NCBI GenBank assembly: GCA_035222895.1
Contig: JAVYIG010007215.1
Location: forward strand, 1-64,000
Length of the DNA stretch: 64,000 nucleotides
From: Strongylocentrotus droebachiensis
Lineage: Eukaryota; Echinodermata; Echinoidea; Camarodonta; Strongylocentrotidae
Direction: 5' to 3'
The position numbers and the translations under genes were made by a program. Below the pieces are notes generated by a model. It was not told the DNA's origin and ran no database searches. It saw only the letters and a list, made by a program, of their open reading frames with translations. Shown piece after piece: positions 20,901 to 32,600 of this stretch (its first letter is position 1; every line of letters starts with the position of its first letter).

Positions 20901-23900
20901 TTTTTTATGATTATAATTATTGTATGTATTCTGACAAAAACTAGGTTATTGCCAGATTTCATGCAAGTTCACATGTGTTACACATACACTGTAAATGTAA
21001 TATAAGTTTTGGTCATTGTGCATGTATCTATGTGTGAACTATGATAATGTACTTTCCATAATGTTTTTGTGTTCATTTTGTTATGTTTATTTCATAATAC
21101 TCGTATGTTAACTCCTTTTTTATGTTAAGTATTTCACATTAGACTCTTTCTTTCTTTCTTTTTTGGGGAGGGAGGCATGTTTTATATTTCTATTGCTCTC
21201 TATTTCACATACATACAAACCAGCAAAGATTTCCATGCAAATTTTCTCTCTTTCTCTTATTCAAAAACTTCTGAGCATTGATTAATTGGTAGAATGGCAG
21301 TTACATGTATGATCGAATTTGAACAAAATACTGACTCTACACTGCTTTCTATTATATGCATGTTTATCAGAAACAGTCGCCTTGACTTGCACTAACCAAG
21401 CAAAGCAAATCTCTAGCTAGTTGCACATTTTAATGCACTTTCAACCCCCATTTTGCATGTTATTTTTTGGTCAATATATATCTTTTCAATAAATGCAATT
21501 AGATATTAGAATTCATTCATCTTACAATTCTTTCTTTCCTACCTAACAATTTGATTGAGATCATATGCATGATTCAAGCTATGAAACAACCTTTGGTCAA
21601 GCATCAGCAAAAGCTACAGAAATATGTCATCCCTTCCTCCTATTAAAATGCTACATGCTTTTTCTTTATTTGGTGTATACAACAATGGAATGGTTATCCC
21701 CTAACCCTATCCCAGCCCCCCCCCCCCCCCCCCCCACTCCCACCAATCCACCCACTTTAGCCAATGGCCCTTTTGTACTGCCTGCATTGGTATTCCTTGG
21801 CAGTCCCAACCTATGTCACTTCAGAAAACTGACCATTGATCATTGATCAAATCTTGTTTCTCTATTTATAGTGGCATGCAATAAAGAAAGAAAGAAAGGG
21901 AGTCAGAATGGATGATGAAAGAAAAAGCATTTAACGACCTTATGGGCTTCTTTGGAATCCTCTACCTCTTCAAGAACTCTTGAAATATCCTCCAACACTG
22001 ATACAGGGTGTGGATTAGTCTACTCCTCTCTCTCTCTCTCATCTGTGACCTTTGACCTACGACATGTATGTTTTTCCAGCACTTGTCATCATTAACATGG
22101 TGTTTCTAGGAACTGAAACATTTAAGTTTGCTCTCATCCTTTTGTGTGTGTCAACTAACAACCTTTGGCAAGAAGGAACTTTTCTGCATTTAGTATGTCA
22201 TATTCTTGTTTAAGTGGTCCAAAATCATGGCCTCCAAATCCTGGTCCCACTTCAGACTGAACACAGATTTCAACTCTTTTTTCCAGTCAGTGTATGGACA
22301 TTCTTCTTCCAATCATGTGTCCCCTGTCACAATTATAAAGGCAATGCTTGCTACTAGTTTGTACGTCATTTTTTTTTACTTGTGGTCCAAACTTTCGAGT
22401 CCTGGCCCCACTTTAATAGACTGTGGTGACTGATAAGTTTTGGTACATACTAGCTTGTGCATGATGCTTCTGGTACATGTAGCATATGCTGTGTTGGAGA
22501 GGGAATGAATAGGCTAGGTTCTAAACACTCAACGTGGGACTTTTGCATGTGAATACTAACTTTATAGTTGTACATGGTGTCTAGTTCTTAGATGCATGTC
22601 AGGGAATTCTGGTCCCAAACTGATCATTTTTTCACACTATCTAATGTGTCTACTTGGCTATAGATTTTAAACTGTGTATTCTATATTCTTGACTGTTTAG
22701 AGGCAACTTCGAAAGTTTGAGTAACGTATTGTACTAAGTATATTGATAAAATGGTGCTCTATCAAGTTGTACTGAAAATGCACAAAAAGACATTTGATTT
22801 GTTTTTTATGTCATTGTTATGTTAGAGTGATTGGGATATGATAATTATGGAAATATTAAGTTGTAAATTATCTGAGAATAGTGCTCTTTCCGGATGCGGC
22901 CCGGTAGACCATCGGCCCATTGATTGGGCTATAGCAGCCATGAACCGTCATGAGGCCACTTTTCTCAAGGTTCTTGAGACCACCAATGCTGCCTGGGTTG
23001 TATAGGCCGTCATTCTTGCGGGCCATCAGTCAAATATAAGTCAGCCTGCACCGGCCATCAGATAGTTTAGATGCTGGCTGACTAATGAGAAGGATAATCT
23101 GTTATATATGAAATCAACAAAGGGTCTATATTTTCTTAACCCCCCCCCCCCCCCCTCCTATATAGACAATTAACAGTTGTATATAAAATTAACCTAGTTT
23201 AATAACGATTGAGACATAACCTTGAGCCATATTTTCTTCTCTCCTGATGTCTTTAGCACCTTTGGTATACTAGTATTTCATTTCACGCAACCTATCTTAA
23301 ACACAAAACATCCATTTTCTAACAATTCACTTTAACACATTCCTGGGTCAAAGGTCACATTTAACAAAGGAAAGCTTAGACTCGACTAATTTCCTTTTTT
23401 AAACACAACTATTAGTGGGTTTAAAATTCAGTGGAATATATGGACCTATCTGCTTTAGATGTGTAATCATGCATACCAGAATCATGAATGCTACTTTCCG
23501 AACTCACAAAATTGTGATATTGAGTGTAAAAATAATTCATCATGTAGATGCTCAGAATTAGTTTCCTTGGCTTTTGCAAAAGGGGGAAAGTAATGAGGAA
23601 TTGTTGCATTCCCTTTATACATCTATGACTGCATGGCACTACATCCAGCAAGAAGAACTGTGAACAAATCAATGACTTGAAAGCATTTTTATTATGAAAA
23701 ATCCATTGCATTGTGACATTTAGAAATAGATGTACCAAATGTTGTATAATTTATCCCATGAAAATGATCTAGTACTCATTATTTTGCTCTAAAGACAATT
23801 GCATGTGTAATACATAGTGTGATAAGTTGTGTTATGATCATTGTGATTGTGTATTGCTCCACTATTTTGATTGCGGGCAGGGGTTGACAAATTAATTTGT

Positions 23901-25390
23901 TGAAAATGTTAATGTAACATTATATTTTCAAACCAGCAAATTAGAAAAACGATCATAATCTTAATTTGCCGACATGTGCAGCCTTTAAAAATGTTGATTT
24001 TGCCACAGGAAATTGTCAATGGGGAGGTACCACTCCCCTCCCCTACCACCCTCTATCAAGAGAAGTATGGTGGTATAAATTGTCAGTAAATGCTGCGGCA
24101 ACCATGACAATCAAATTGCAGCTTGTTTTCACTAAACTTATAGCTATACAACTAGCTATACCTATATTGGTTCTGGAGGGGGATATGAAATCTAGACAAG
24201 GGTAGATGAAAAAATTGTTTTATACTAAATATTTTATTATGGGTATTTATTGTACTCTAGTGTTTGTAAATGTAGTAGATAATTATCATGCAAGGTATAT
24301 GGTAAGGGAGTAAGCTGATCCTCACTCAAGTTTCCACTCTAAAAGTGTCAACCCTTCTACCCCCCCCCCCCCCTCTCTCTCTCTTCCTTTTGTATGTGTT
24401 TATAACACTAGAGTACAAGCGTTTTCTAAGAATTTCACGTGTGGTGAAAGTCTCTAAAATAGTTTGACTTTATCATGAAGCTGTTAAACTAAAACTATTA
24501 ATTGCAAAAATGTCAATAATATTGTTGGTATAAGTATATAAAATTTGTAAAGAGTATGTTATATCAGACATATTCGGTGTACCAGTATAATGAAAGATCT
24601 AGAATGCTATACATGTTCATCAATCATGTAATATAGTATTACTGACTTCTTTTGTATATTGAATAAAGGGTACAACTTTGAAGGATGTGTATATTGCTGT
24701 TTCATTTGTAATTACCTGAATTATCATGTTTTTAAAAAGGAAATAGTGAATATGCAATTAAGACAGAGAAAATGACATGAGATGGAAGGAATTAAGAGAG
24801 GAAGAATGGTGGAAACGAAAAGGGAGGAAGCATATTTTGTGTTATAGATCATATAACACAAATAATGCCCTTCTGGCTCTGAACAGACGATATATGAATG
24901 GACAATGATTTGTTGTTAAATATTAAATGAGTGAAAGAAAGTCAGTGATGAATTGGAGGAGTAGAGGAATGCATAGCAAATCTGGCAAAGCGTATATAGT
25001 ACACATTGAGAATGACAAAATATGAGAAAAATATAGGCCCCCCTAATATATTCTTTTTTAAAACAATTTTGAAACTTCAGAACAAAAAGTCAACCATATA
25101 GAATAAGTATTGCACACCAAAGAAAAGATTATAGTCTTCTAGGTTCTTTTTTTTTTTTTTTTTTTTCCCCCTTCATTTCAAAATCTGTGGGCAGATTTCC
25201 ATTCTTCTGTAAATGTGCATGTTACTTCATTAATTTGCAGATATATTTTATATGAAAATTTATTTGTAACCTTGTAGTTCACTTGCAAATTTATTTTTGC
25301 CTATGTTAAGATTATTTGTAATTTCCTACAAATTATGTAAAATGTTCTTTATGAGAGAAGAGAATAAAAATCTATGAAGAAAAAAAATGT
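20901..25390. other. Intergenic stretch without recognised genes
   Basis: AT-rich DNA with C-runs (around 21717, 23142 and 24361), a GC-richer block at 22895-23070 of unknown nature and several AATAAA words (24664 and 25362 among them). Only short unconvincing ORFs. The motif CCCTTCTGGCTCTGAACAG at about 24868 recurs in the endophilin-B hairpins. Confidence 0.5.
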
Positions 25391-25750
25391 ACATTGTATC
25401 TAATATTGGTGCGTTTTTCTACTTCTTGCTTGATCTGATCTTGAGAGATACCGTAGCAATCTTTCCACTTTTGCCTTCGGTAGATCTAGAGTCGAGATCA
25501 GCCCTAAAAACAACAATTTAGAACCAGCTGAGTGATTTGAGTCCTGCCGCCGCTTTTTACAATTAGGTATGTATATTATGAAGTGGGTTTGAATTAAAAA
25601 AAGACGAATGTGAGTGTAATTATTTTGAAAGAAGGTGTGACATGTCATTCATTAATTGCGCGCACCCGTTTCTGTGTGGAAATAGGGGGGCCTAGCTATG
25701 CAATGCAGTGATGATATGGGTGGCCGCCGCGCCGTGAGTAGTAGTAAGGA

Positions 25751-25913
25751 TATATTGACTGCTTTGAGAGGCATAGTGGTTTCTATAGGGTCAAGGGAAA
25801 CTCACAACCTGCTATGACCCCAAGGCGCTTGCGCCGCGGGGTCATAGCAGGTTGTGAGTTTCCCGAGACCCTATAGAAACAACTATGCCTCGAATATTAA
25901 AAGCAGTCAATAT
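25751..25913. mobile_element. Perfect-looking palindromic MITE, about 163 bp
   Basis: Arms starting TATATTGACTGC and ending GCAGTCAATATA pair across almost their whole length, through GGGAAACTCACAACCTGC and its complement. The centre near 25830 is GC-rich (GGCGCTTGCGCC). No ORF. Confidence 0.8.
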
Positions 25914-26346
25914 ATATTTTATATACCGAAAAAAAGGAAAATGTTAACTCACCCATTTAGGTTTCCATCTCTTTGCGATCGAGACAAGTACACAAAATGG
26001 CGATCGGTCGTCTGCGCTGCGTGGATTGGTAGATTCGTCGCCTGAATGCAGCGACCAAAATCGAATTGCACTCAAACACCGTTAACGGTATTGCGCATCG
26101 GTCATCGCACAAAAGAAACTTAGTTATACGGTAACACGTAAACCAAAATAAGGATCGCAGCAAAATGACTTCACGTTTCACAGCCATGGAAAAAGTGCTA
26201 TGAAAAATGGATATAAACCGGTAGAGCCGGGAAAAATGACTATGAATTTCAATTAGCGGGCATGGTTAAGAACATGACTGCATTTTCAACCAATCAGAAG
26301 ACAGGATTAGTAAAGAATCTTAAAATGAGGTAGACTATATAATATA

Positions 26347-26611
26347 GCCTATAATCTAGGCGGAGTGCCAAGCTTTTTTCTTTGCTGCTAGACTAACCTT
26401 AAGCAGAACGGCTGAGAGGTTTTTTCGTACGAAAAACTGCCACGGATTCATGGTCGATAATAAAAAAAACAACGACTAAAGCTAGACCAGTGATTATAGG
26501 CGGTGAGCCGCTTCGCGACTCACGGTTCGTAGTCTCGCCGTATCAGACGTTCTGCTTAGGGTTAGTCTAGCAGCAAAGAAAAAAGCTCGGCACTCTGCCT
26601 AGATTATAGGC
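26347..26611. mobile_element. Short foldback MITE, about 265 bp
   Basis: Left GCCTATAATCTAGGCGGAGT and right end its reverse complement with few differences; arms of about 60 bp run to AAGCAGAACG / CGTTCTGCTT. TA on both sides suggests a Tc1/mariner-type target. It ends 15 bases before the Harbinger-like element that follows. Confidence 0.75.
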
Positions 26612-26626
26612 TAGTAGTAGTAGTAA

Positions 26627-28725
26627 TGCAGGTGTCAATTGTATGACCCACCCTATGGACCCCGGGGAAGGTGCGTCATGGTTGGGTCATTTACCATCAA
26701 GGTGTGACTCAGGGTACCGTCATTTTACTCCTATGGTCAGTCACAATATTGACGGTGGGGTGTGTCGATGTCAGTCACTTTACATAGGTGCGTCACTGAA
26801 TAAAGTACAGTGTATTCACGGCCTCTAGCGAAGCCCGCAAGCTCGCTAGCGCGGGTGTACTTCGTGAAGTCTAGTCCAACCAAAATGCCGAGTCGGCAAA
26901 CTTTGCCCCAAATATTTTGGTATTTATATTTGTTAGAATCTCGTAAGCGATTCATTATTTTGGCATTTTACTTTCAAAAAGAAAATGTCAACTTGCTCAA
27001 AGCGGGATTTTAATTTGGAGTCACCTATTAAACAAAATTGGCGCCGATTCGTTTCGATCGGAAATCTGAGCGCTGCAATCCCGACGGTCGCGGCAGAAAT
27101 GCAATGCGATTGAATGTACCATCGGAAACAAGTCGCCACTGATTTTGTTGCGCGATTTCAAATTAAAATCCCGTTTTGAGTAAGTTCAAATTTTCTTTTT
27201 GAAATTTAACTTGCGGAATAATAAATTGTTTAATATAGTCTTTAGCATATACTTACCGAAATAATTTAAAGAAAATTGTCAGCCGTGGCGGCACGACTGG
27301 TCAGTTCACAGTCAAGCCTGCACACAGGCCAATACCCGGGTTTGATGATCTGCGATCGTGATTTCTGTATATTTTAGGCCCTACTTTCCATATTTTTATA
27401 GATGCCATTTTACCACAAAATATTTCTGATCCAAATCTCTCATATTTCGGCACTACCAACCTTGTGTCATTTTACAATGTAGAATTGTGGAACCCATACT
27501 CGTTTTGATGTTTTTATCTCATTATTCTGACCTAAAACGCGCTCTACCGTCTGGGAGGCACAAGTCTGCCCCTCCCCTCCACCTTCTACAGGCGTGCCGA
27601 GTTCAAACAACGCCAGGGGCAAGTGCAAAAACCTATCAAAATGATGAAAAAGAGCAAGAATTTTAACTTTTCGGGGCGAAAAAGAAGGAAATTACCCCCA
27701 TTTTGCCTGGCTTTGTGCACTATTTTTTTTAATACACACATGTATTGCTGAAAATCAATGTGTTCTTGCAAGCAATTGCCAAATTAAAGAGCAAAATTAA
27801 TGCGCTGGTCACCGTAACACGAACAATGCAAGTACTATTACTTACGATCATACTTATAATACGATCTTCAAATAGATTTGTAATTGGCACTTAAATTTGT
27901 ATTTTGTACTACCGTACTAACTTTCAGCTCAGCACTCGACAAGCTACAGACAATTTTTTCGCATAGGAAAGCACATGTATCGCAGATCGCCATGCGGTTG
28001 GTTTTCTGTGGGTTCAATACGTAGTGACTGGACTGAAGTAAGCGGCGTTTTAAATGCGCTTTTACGTTCGCAGCATCTTACGTGCCTTGAAATGTGTATG
28101 TAAAAGCCAGACATTGCGCAGTGCAGCGAAACAAACTCATCCATGTGATGAGTGTGAGATCCAAGTGACGTACCGCTGTGCTTCACCATCGCGCGCATTA
28201 AAAAGACTAGAAGAAATATGAAACAAATCTGACCGTACGTATTCTGTATTTTACTTTGATTTTGATATTAGATCTAGAGCGTATTAATGATAGATTTCAG
28301 AAAAGGAAATATTATATAAAAACAAGGGCATTTTATGGCAAAGCCCTGCACCACCATCCCAGTAGATCTATCGTAGATGTCTACTAGAAAACAGAAAACG
28401 TTGTGCCGTGCACGGTGCAGGTGGGGGAATGGTATTGCAACAACAAACGAGTGCTCGTGCATGGAAATGAGATTAGACCCCGATCGCAAATCAGGAAAAA
28501 CACGTTCTGTATCATTTCGACCATGTCGAATGTGCGTCAAAATGACAGTCAAAATCAATAACTGGTGCGTCATAATTTTGACCGAGGTACCGTCATTGGT
28601 AGCCTGAAGTTCGTCATAGTTTTGCCGCATATGTGCGTCATGGTATAGTAAAATCCGACGCACATTAGACAAGCGACGCACCATCCCCGGGGTTCATGGG
28701 GTGGGTCATACAATTGACAGGTGCA
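26627..28725. mobile_element. Harbinger-like non-autonomous element, copy 2 (longer form)
   Basis: TAA at 26624-26626 and 28726-28728, same ends and subterminal GTGCGTCA words as copy 1. It is about 1,048 bp longer: a block of about 26863-27904 sits between parts that are adjacent in copy 1 near 3562. That block contains an inverted pair, GCGGGATTTTAATTT and AAATTAAAATCCCG, at about 27000-27175. No transposase domain is recognised, so copy 2 is also non-autonomous. Confidence 0.8.
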
Positions 28726-28728
28726 TAA

Positions 28729-29040
28729 GATAGTAATATCACCTAGCCTTTATTGACACCCATACCCCTGCGTGAAGACTGAAGAGTGATGTAAACAAAA
28801 CCAATAGCCTAGCCTAGATCTAGACTATGCGTTGCCGTTGGTGTTTACCCATTCCCGCACCCTAAGAAATGCAGCCAGACCTGGCTAGGGGGCGCTGGTA
28901 CGAGAATAAGGATCATCTGCATTATTATTATTAAATGAAGATATCTTTGTAAACGCAAACAAATCGCGTCCTGAAAAATTAGGAGCGTCGCAGACGGCTT
29001 TTTTCTTTGGCGCTCTGCTGATGTAGGGTTAAACCGATCA
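28729..29040. other. Region upstream of UBL5, possible promoter
   Basis: About 310 bases with no ORF of note. It lies directly before the predicted UBL5 leader. No clear TATA box is recognised; promoter role is inferred from position only. Confidence 0.3.
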
Positions 29041-29135
29041 ATGATTCCTCGTCATAAAATACCCCCAGTTCAATTCACTGTCTACTTTTACGAGTTGTCC
29101 GTCTGCCCGAGGATTTATCGTTTATAACGTTAAAG
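29041..29135 (+). other. UBL5: Possible 5' non-coding exon of UBL5
   Basis: A reasonable donor TTAAAG|gtaata ends at 29135, and the next good acceptor ttttgcag lies at 29596 just before the UBL5 ATG. The start of this leader is not determined. Transcript data would be needed to confirm it. Confidence 0.35.
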
Positions 29136-29138
29136 GTA

Positions 29139-29442
29139 ATATAGGTCTACAAAGTTTGGGGCAATTTTGAAAATTGGCTGGATAGAATTTCTAGGTAACC
29201 CGACACATGCTCCGCCGATGATTGCTCTGCGGACATTTACTCCGCAAAACGCGACAATTGCTCCGCAAAACACGACAATGGCTCCGGTGACAAATGCTCC
29301 TCAAACGACGGTTGCCCCGCCGACAACTGCTCCGCCGACATTTGCTCCGCCTGAAGCCACACTTGCTCCGCCGACTTTTGCAAAACACTTTGAAATCGGT
29401 CAAGAATTTTTACCCAAAATGTGCAAATTTGTTACGGAGTAA
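29139..29442 (+). other. Degenerate coding-like repeat (Ala-Pro-Pro/Thr) upstream of UBL5
   Basis: A frame open from 29139 (first ATG 29218, stop TAA at 29440-29442) carries about eleven copies of GCTCCGCCG-like words separated by 6, 9 or 12 bases. The translation has repeated APPT, APQT and TFAPP words, like a mucin-type linker. All spacers are multiples of three. It may be a relic exon, a small upstream ORF, or a minisatellite with a chance open frame. If the leader above is spliced as proposed, this region is intronic. Confidence 0.4.
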
Positions 29443-29616
29443 TAGAGTTACGCACTTTCGCTTACCTTCAAATTCCATAATTATAGGTTTCATGACACAT
29501 ATTACTGTTTTTATTTCAGTGACCAAACCTCTTATTTTTCAATCATATATTCATGAACTCAAGTATTCATTTTTATTTGTTTATTCTGTTTTGCAGGAGG
29601 AGAACACATTGCCATT

Positions 29617-29672
29617 ATGATTGAAGTAACACTCAACGACAGATTGGGAAAGAAGGTCAGGGTCAAGTGCAA
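29617..29672 (+). CDS. UBL5: UBL5 coding exon 1
   Basis: The ATG at 29617 lies 20 bases after acceptor ttttgcag; [18 protein letters not shown], then donor AA|gtatcc. Confidence 0.97.
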
Positions 29673-32600
29673 GTATCCTTTTTGAATGGCAACAGAACAA
29701 CAAAAGGAGTTATTTGAGGCTCACTTCTAATCACCGGGTCATCGCGTTCGGTCTGGAGGTCACGATACCCGACCTTTTGTGAAACCAAAACGGAACATCG
29801 TGTGAAGATGCACGTTAAGGATGCAACCTTCATCAGATTTGCTGTAGGTTTTTCACAAAATGTTGGATAAATTGGACTACCAAATTTTTCTGGCATAAAG
29901 GCCAGAAGAGAAAATATCAAAAGTCCTCGGCAAATACGGTAGGCCATTTGTAGGTAGGAGGGATTTATTTCACAAACACTACCCCCAACATTTCGCAGAT
30001 AAAGGGGCATGTTTTCACAGAAGGTAGGGTAACCCGACCACCGACAATGACAATGACCCAACGATTCGAAGTAAGCTGTTGTATAAGGTAGGGTATAGGT
30101 AGTGTTATTGGAGTACAGTAGTACTTGTATCCAAGGAATATTGGTCATGCAGAAGCACCGAGTCTAACAGCATGATTCCCAATGAAACTGAAAAATAATA
30201 ATTAAACATACTGTAATACTGTATTCAAATTCTCTTTTAAACACATGAGAGCATGTTTAATAGATCTTGCGTGGGAGGATTGTCAGGATCCTAAAATTTC
30301 ACATTTTCCAGTTTTTTTCCTTCATGTATGACCATGAAGTTGAAGCGAAGCACATAGAATTGGGATCATATACCGTGGAAAATGTTTTATAGGGACCGAT
30401 TAAAAGAAAAGGGAGTGTAAATGTATCTTGATATTCGTTTAGAAATAAATACATTCCAGCTCCTTACTATGATTTTACATGTACTTCTGCAGTTGAGATG
30501 TCTTGTTTAGTTGTCCCATTAAAGATAAAAAAGAAGATGTACATGTGTGTAATAGCAACAATTGCTGACAAGTCAAATTTTAACACTGATCAAATTTCCA
30601 ACCTCAATTTTTGGATGGCTTGGACCCAACATGATTACTTTAACCTAACCTAAATGAAACCTCATTGAAACTCAACCCTGAACCAATGATGTTTGGGGAA
30701 ATCAATTCTTAAGCAAATGCAGGAGTGTCATGGTCGAGTGGTTAAAGGCGCTTGACTGGAGATGCGAAGGTTGAGGGTTCGAATCTCGACATGGCACTAA
30801 TATCCTTTAGCAAGATATTAACCTGCACTTGCTACTCTTCACCCAGGTGTTAAATGGGTACCCGGTAGGATGCGACCGTCATTGATGGTCAAACAGTTTT
30901 TGAGCGTCATGTAACGCCTGGCTGGAATGCTCCCCAGGGAGTGGAGATTGTGCACACAGTGTGTGCGGGCAAGCACTGAATCCAATGACCGGGGTAATAG
31001 TATATTTGGAAAGCGCTGAGAGACATTTGCAATAGGCGCTATATAAAAATTAAATATTATTATTATTATTATGTTGGGGAGGGTTACATGTACATGTAGA
31101 TCACTGATCTTCCTTAACCAGATATTGTGATGCAGCGAGGATGATACCATAGGGGACCTGAAGAAGCTTGTATCCGCTCAAACAGGAACCAAGTGGGACA
31201 GGATCATCATCAAGAAATGGTACAGCATCTACAAAGATCACATCACGCTAAGAGACTGTATCCTTTTTCTTCACCATTGTTGTTGTTTGGATGTGGAGTT
31301 GAAGTTATGGACAAAGTGAAACATTCAAATAAAAATGAAGCGCTCTTGCTGTGCACAGGGTGGGTGCAGACATGTGTTTATAGCCGTTTGTTCTACAACC
31401 AGTTTTCCCACTACCCAATTGGGCGATTCTTATATGGTCTACACCCAGTCCGTCTACCATCCTAATGGTCTAATAATCATTTGGTCTAATCTCCAATAAG
31501 TCTACTACCCATTTGGTCTATCGCTCATTTGGCCTAATTTTCAGTCAGTCTAATTAATAGTTTGTCTAATTTCCATTTTATTTCATATTTCTCGGTAACG
31601 AGAATACATGAGAGCCCGCCCGCAACGCTACAATCAATTACGTTCGTCGCGCTTACATCGTATGATATACGAAATCTTTGAGCTGCAAAAATCTGTTTAT
31701 ATTTTTGCAATCCTTCGTTTCCGGCAGAGTTTTTTGCCGAAATTCGCTCGTAGAAAAGTTTCTGACACTTTTGAAACAGGTTTTGTTCTAAAATGGACAA
31801 ATCTTGGGACTCAAAAATCAATTTTGAAATCCCATCTTCTGCTCGGTGCCTGCCGGGCACGAGCAAGTCTCCATCGGAACCTGCAATCACGGGGACGGGT
31901 ACTAACCCGCAGGCAGCCGGGCCCATAATGCCTACCGTACCCGGTGTTTCTCCCCTGACGAGTAAGGCAAAGCCGAGCTCGGGCATTGCTGTGGGTACTC
32001 CCAAATGCAAAATTAGTAGCAAGGCAAAGCCGAGCGTGCAAGAAAATACTAAATCGTCTAAGACGAAAGTCAAATCCTCTGACAATAAATGTGTTGGTAA
32101 GGCTAAGCCGAACCGCGAGGTTGACAACACGAGCAAGGCTAAGCCGAGCTCGGACTCAAAATCGAAGTCTGTGGATTCACGCATTGATAAGCTGGAAGAC
32201 ATGCTTTCTGTGTTAATGGAGAGAATCCCTGCCCCGGCTCAGCCGGCCCTGGCCCCACAGACATTCTCCTCTCCGGTTGATAAAAACACGGAGCCCCTCT
32301 CGGTAGGAAGATTGACCTCGGGGGAAGGCCTTTTAATGGCCGATGATCTTTATGATGGAAGTGAATCGCCAGGTAGCGAACTTCTTTATGATACCGACGA
32401 TGTCGGAAGCATGGGCAGAGCTGTTGGTAGTGTGCCTACTACTGCCGGCAAGGGACAAGATTCAATTCCCATGATCGCCGCAAAATTTGCCATGCCCTCG
32501 GGGATTGGTGCCCCCTTTACATGACGACATAGCTCAATCTATGACTTATTTGATGAGCAACAAACTGGAAGAAAAATCTCTGGATGAGGCGGCTGAGAAA

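Noticed and set aside
29663-30148. A 161-codon minus-strand ORF in the first UBL5 coding intron
   Set aside because: It matches no known family. Repeated YPTFCE words come from an underlying inverted DNA repeat (TACCCGACCTTTTGTGAAA type), so it is probably chance.
30725-30796. tRNA-like fold with A and B boxes
   Set aside because: It is the head of a SINE, followed by a family-specific body and tail, so not a tRNA gene. The same holds for 56128-56200.
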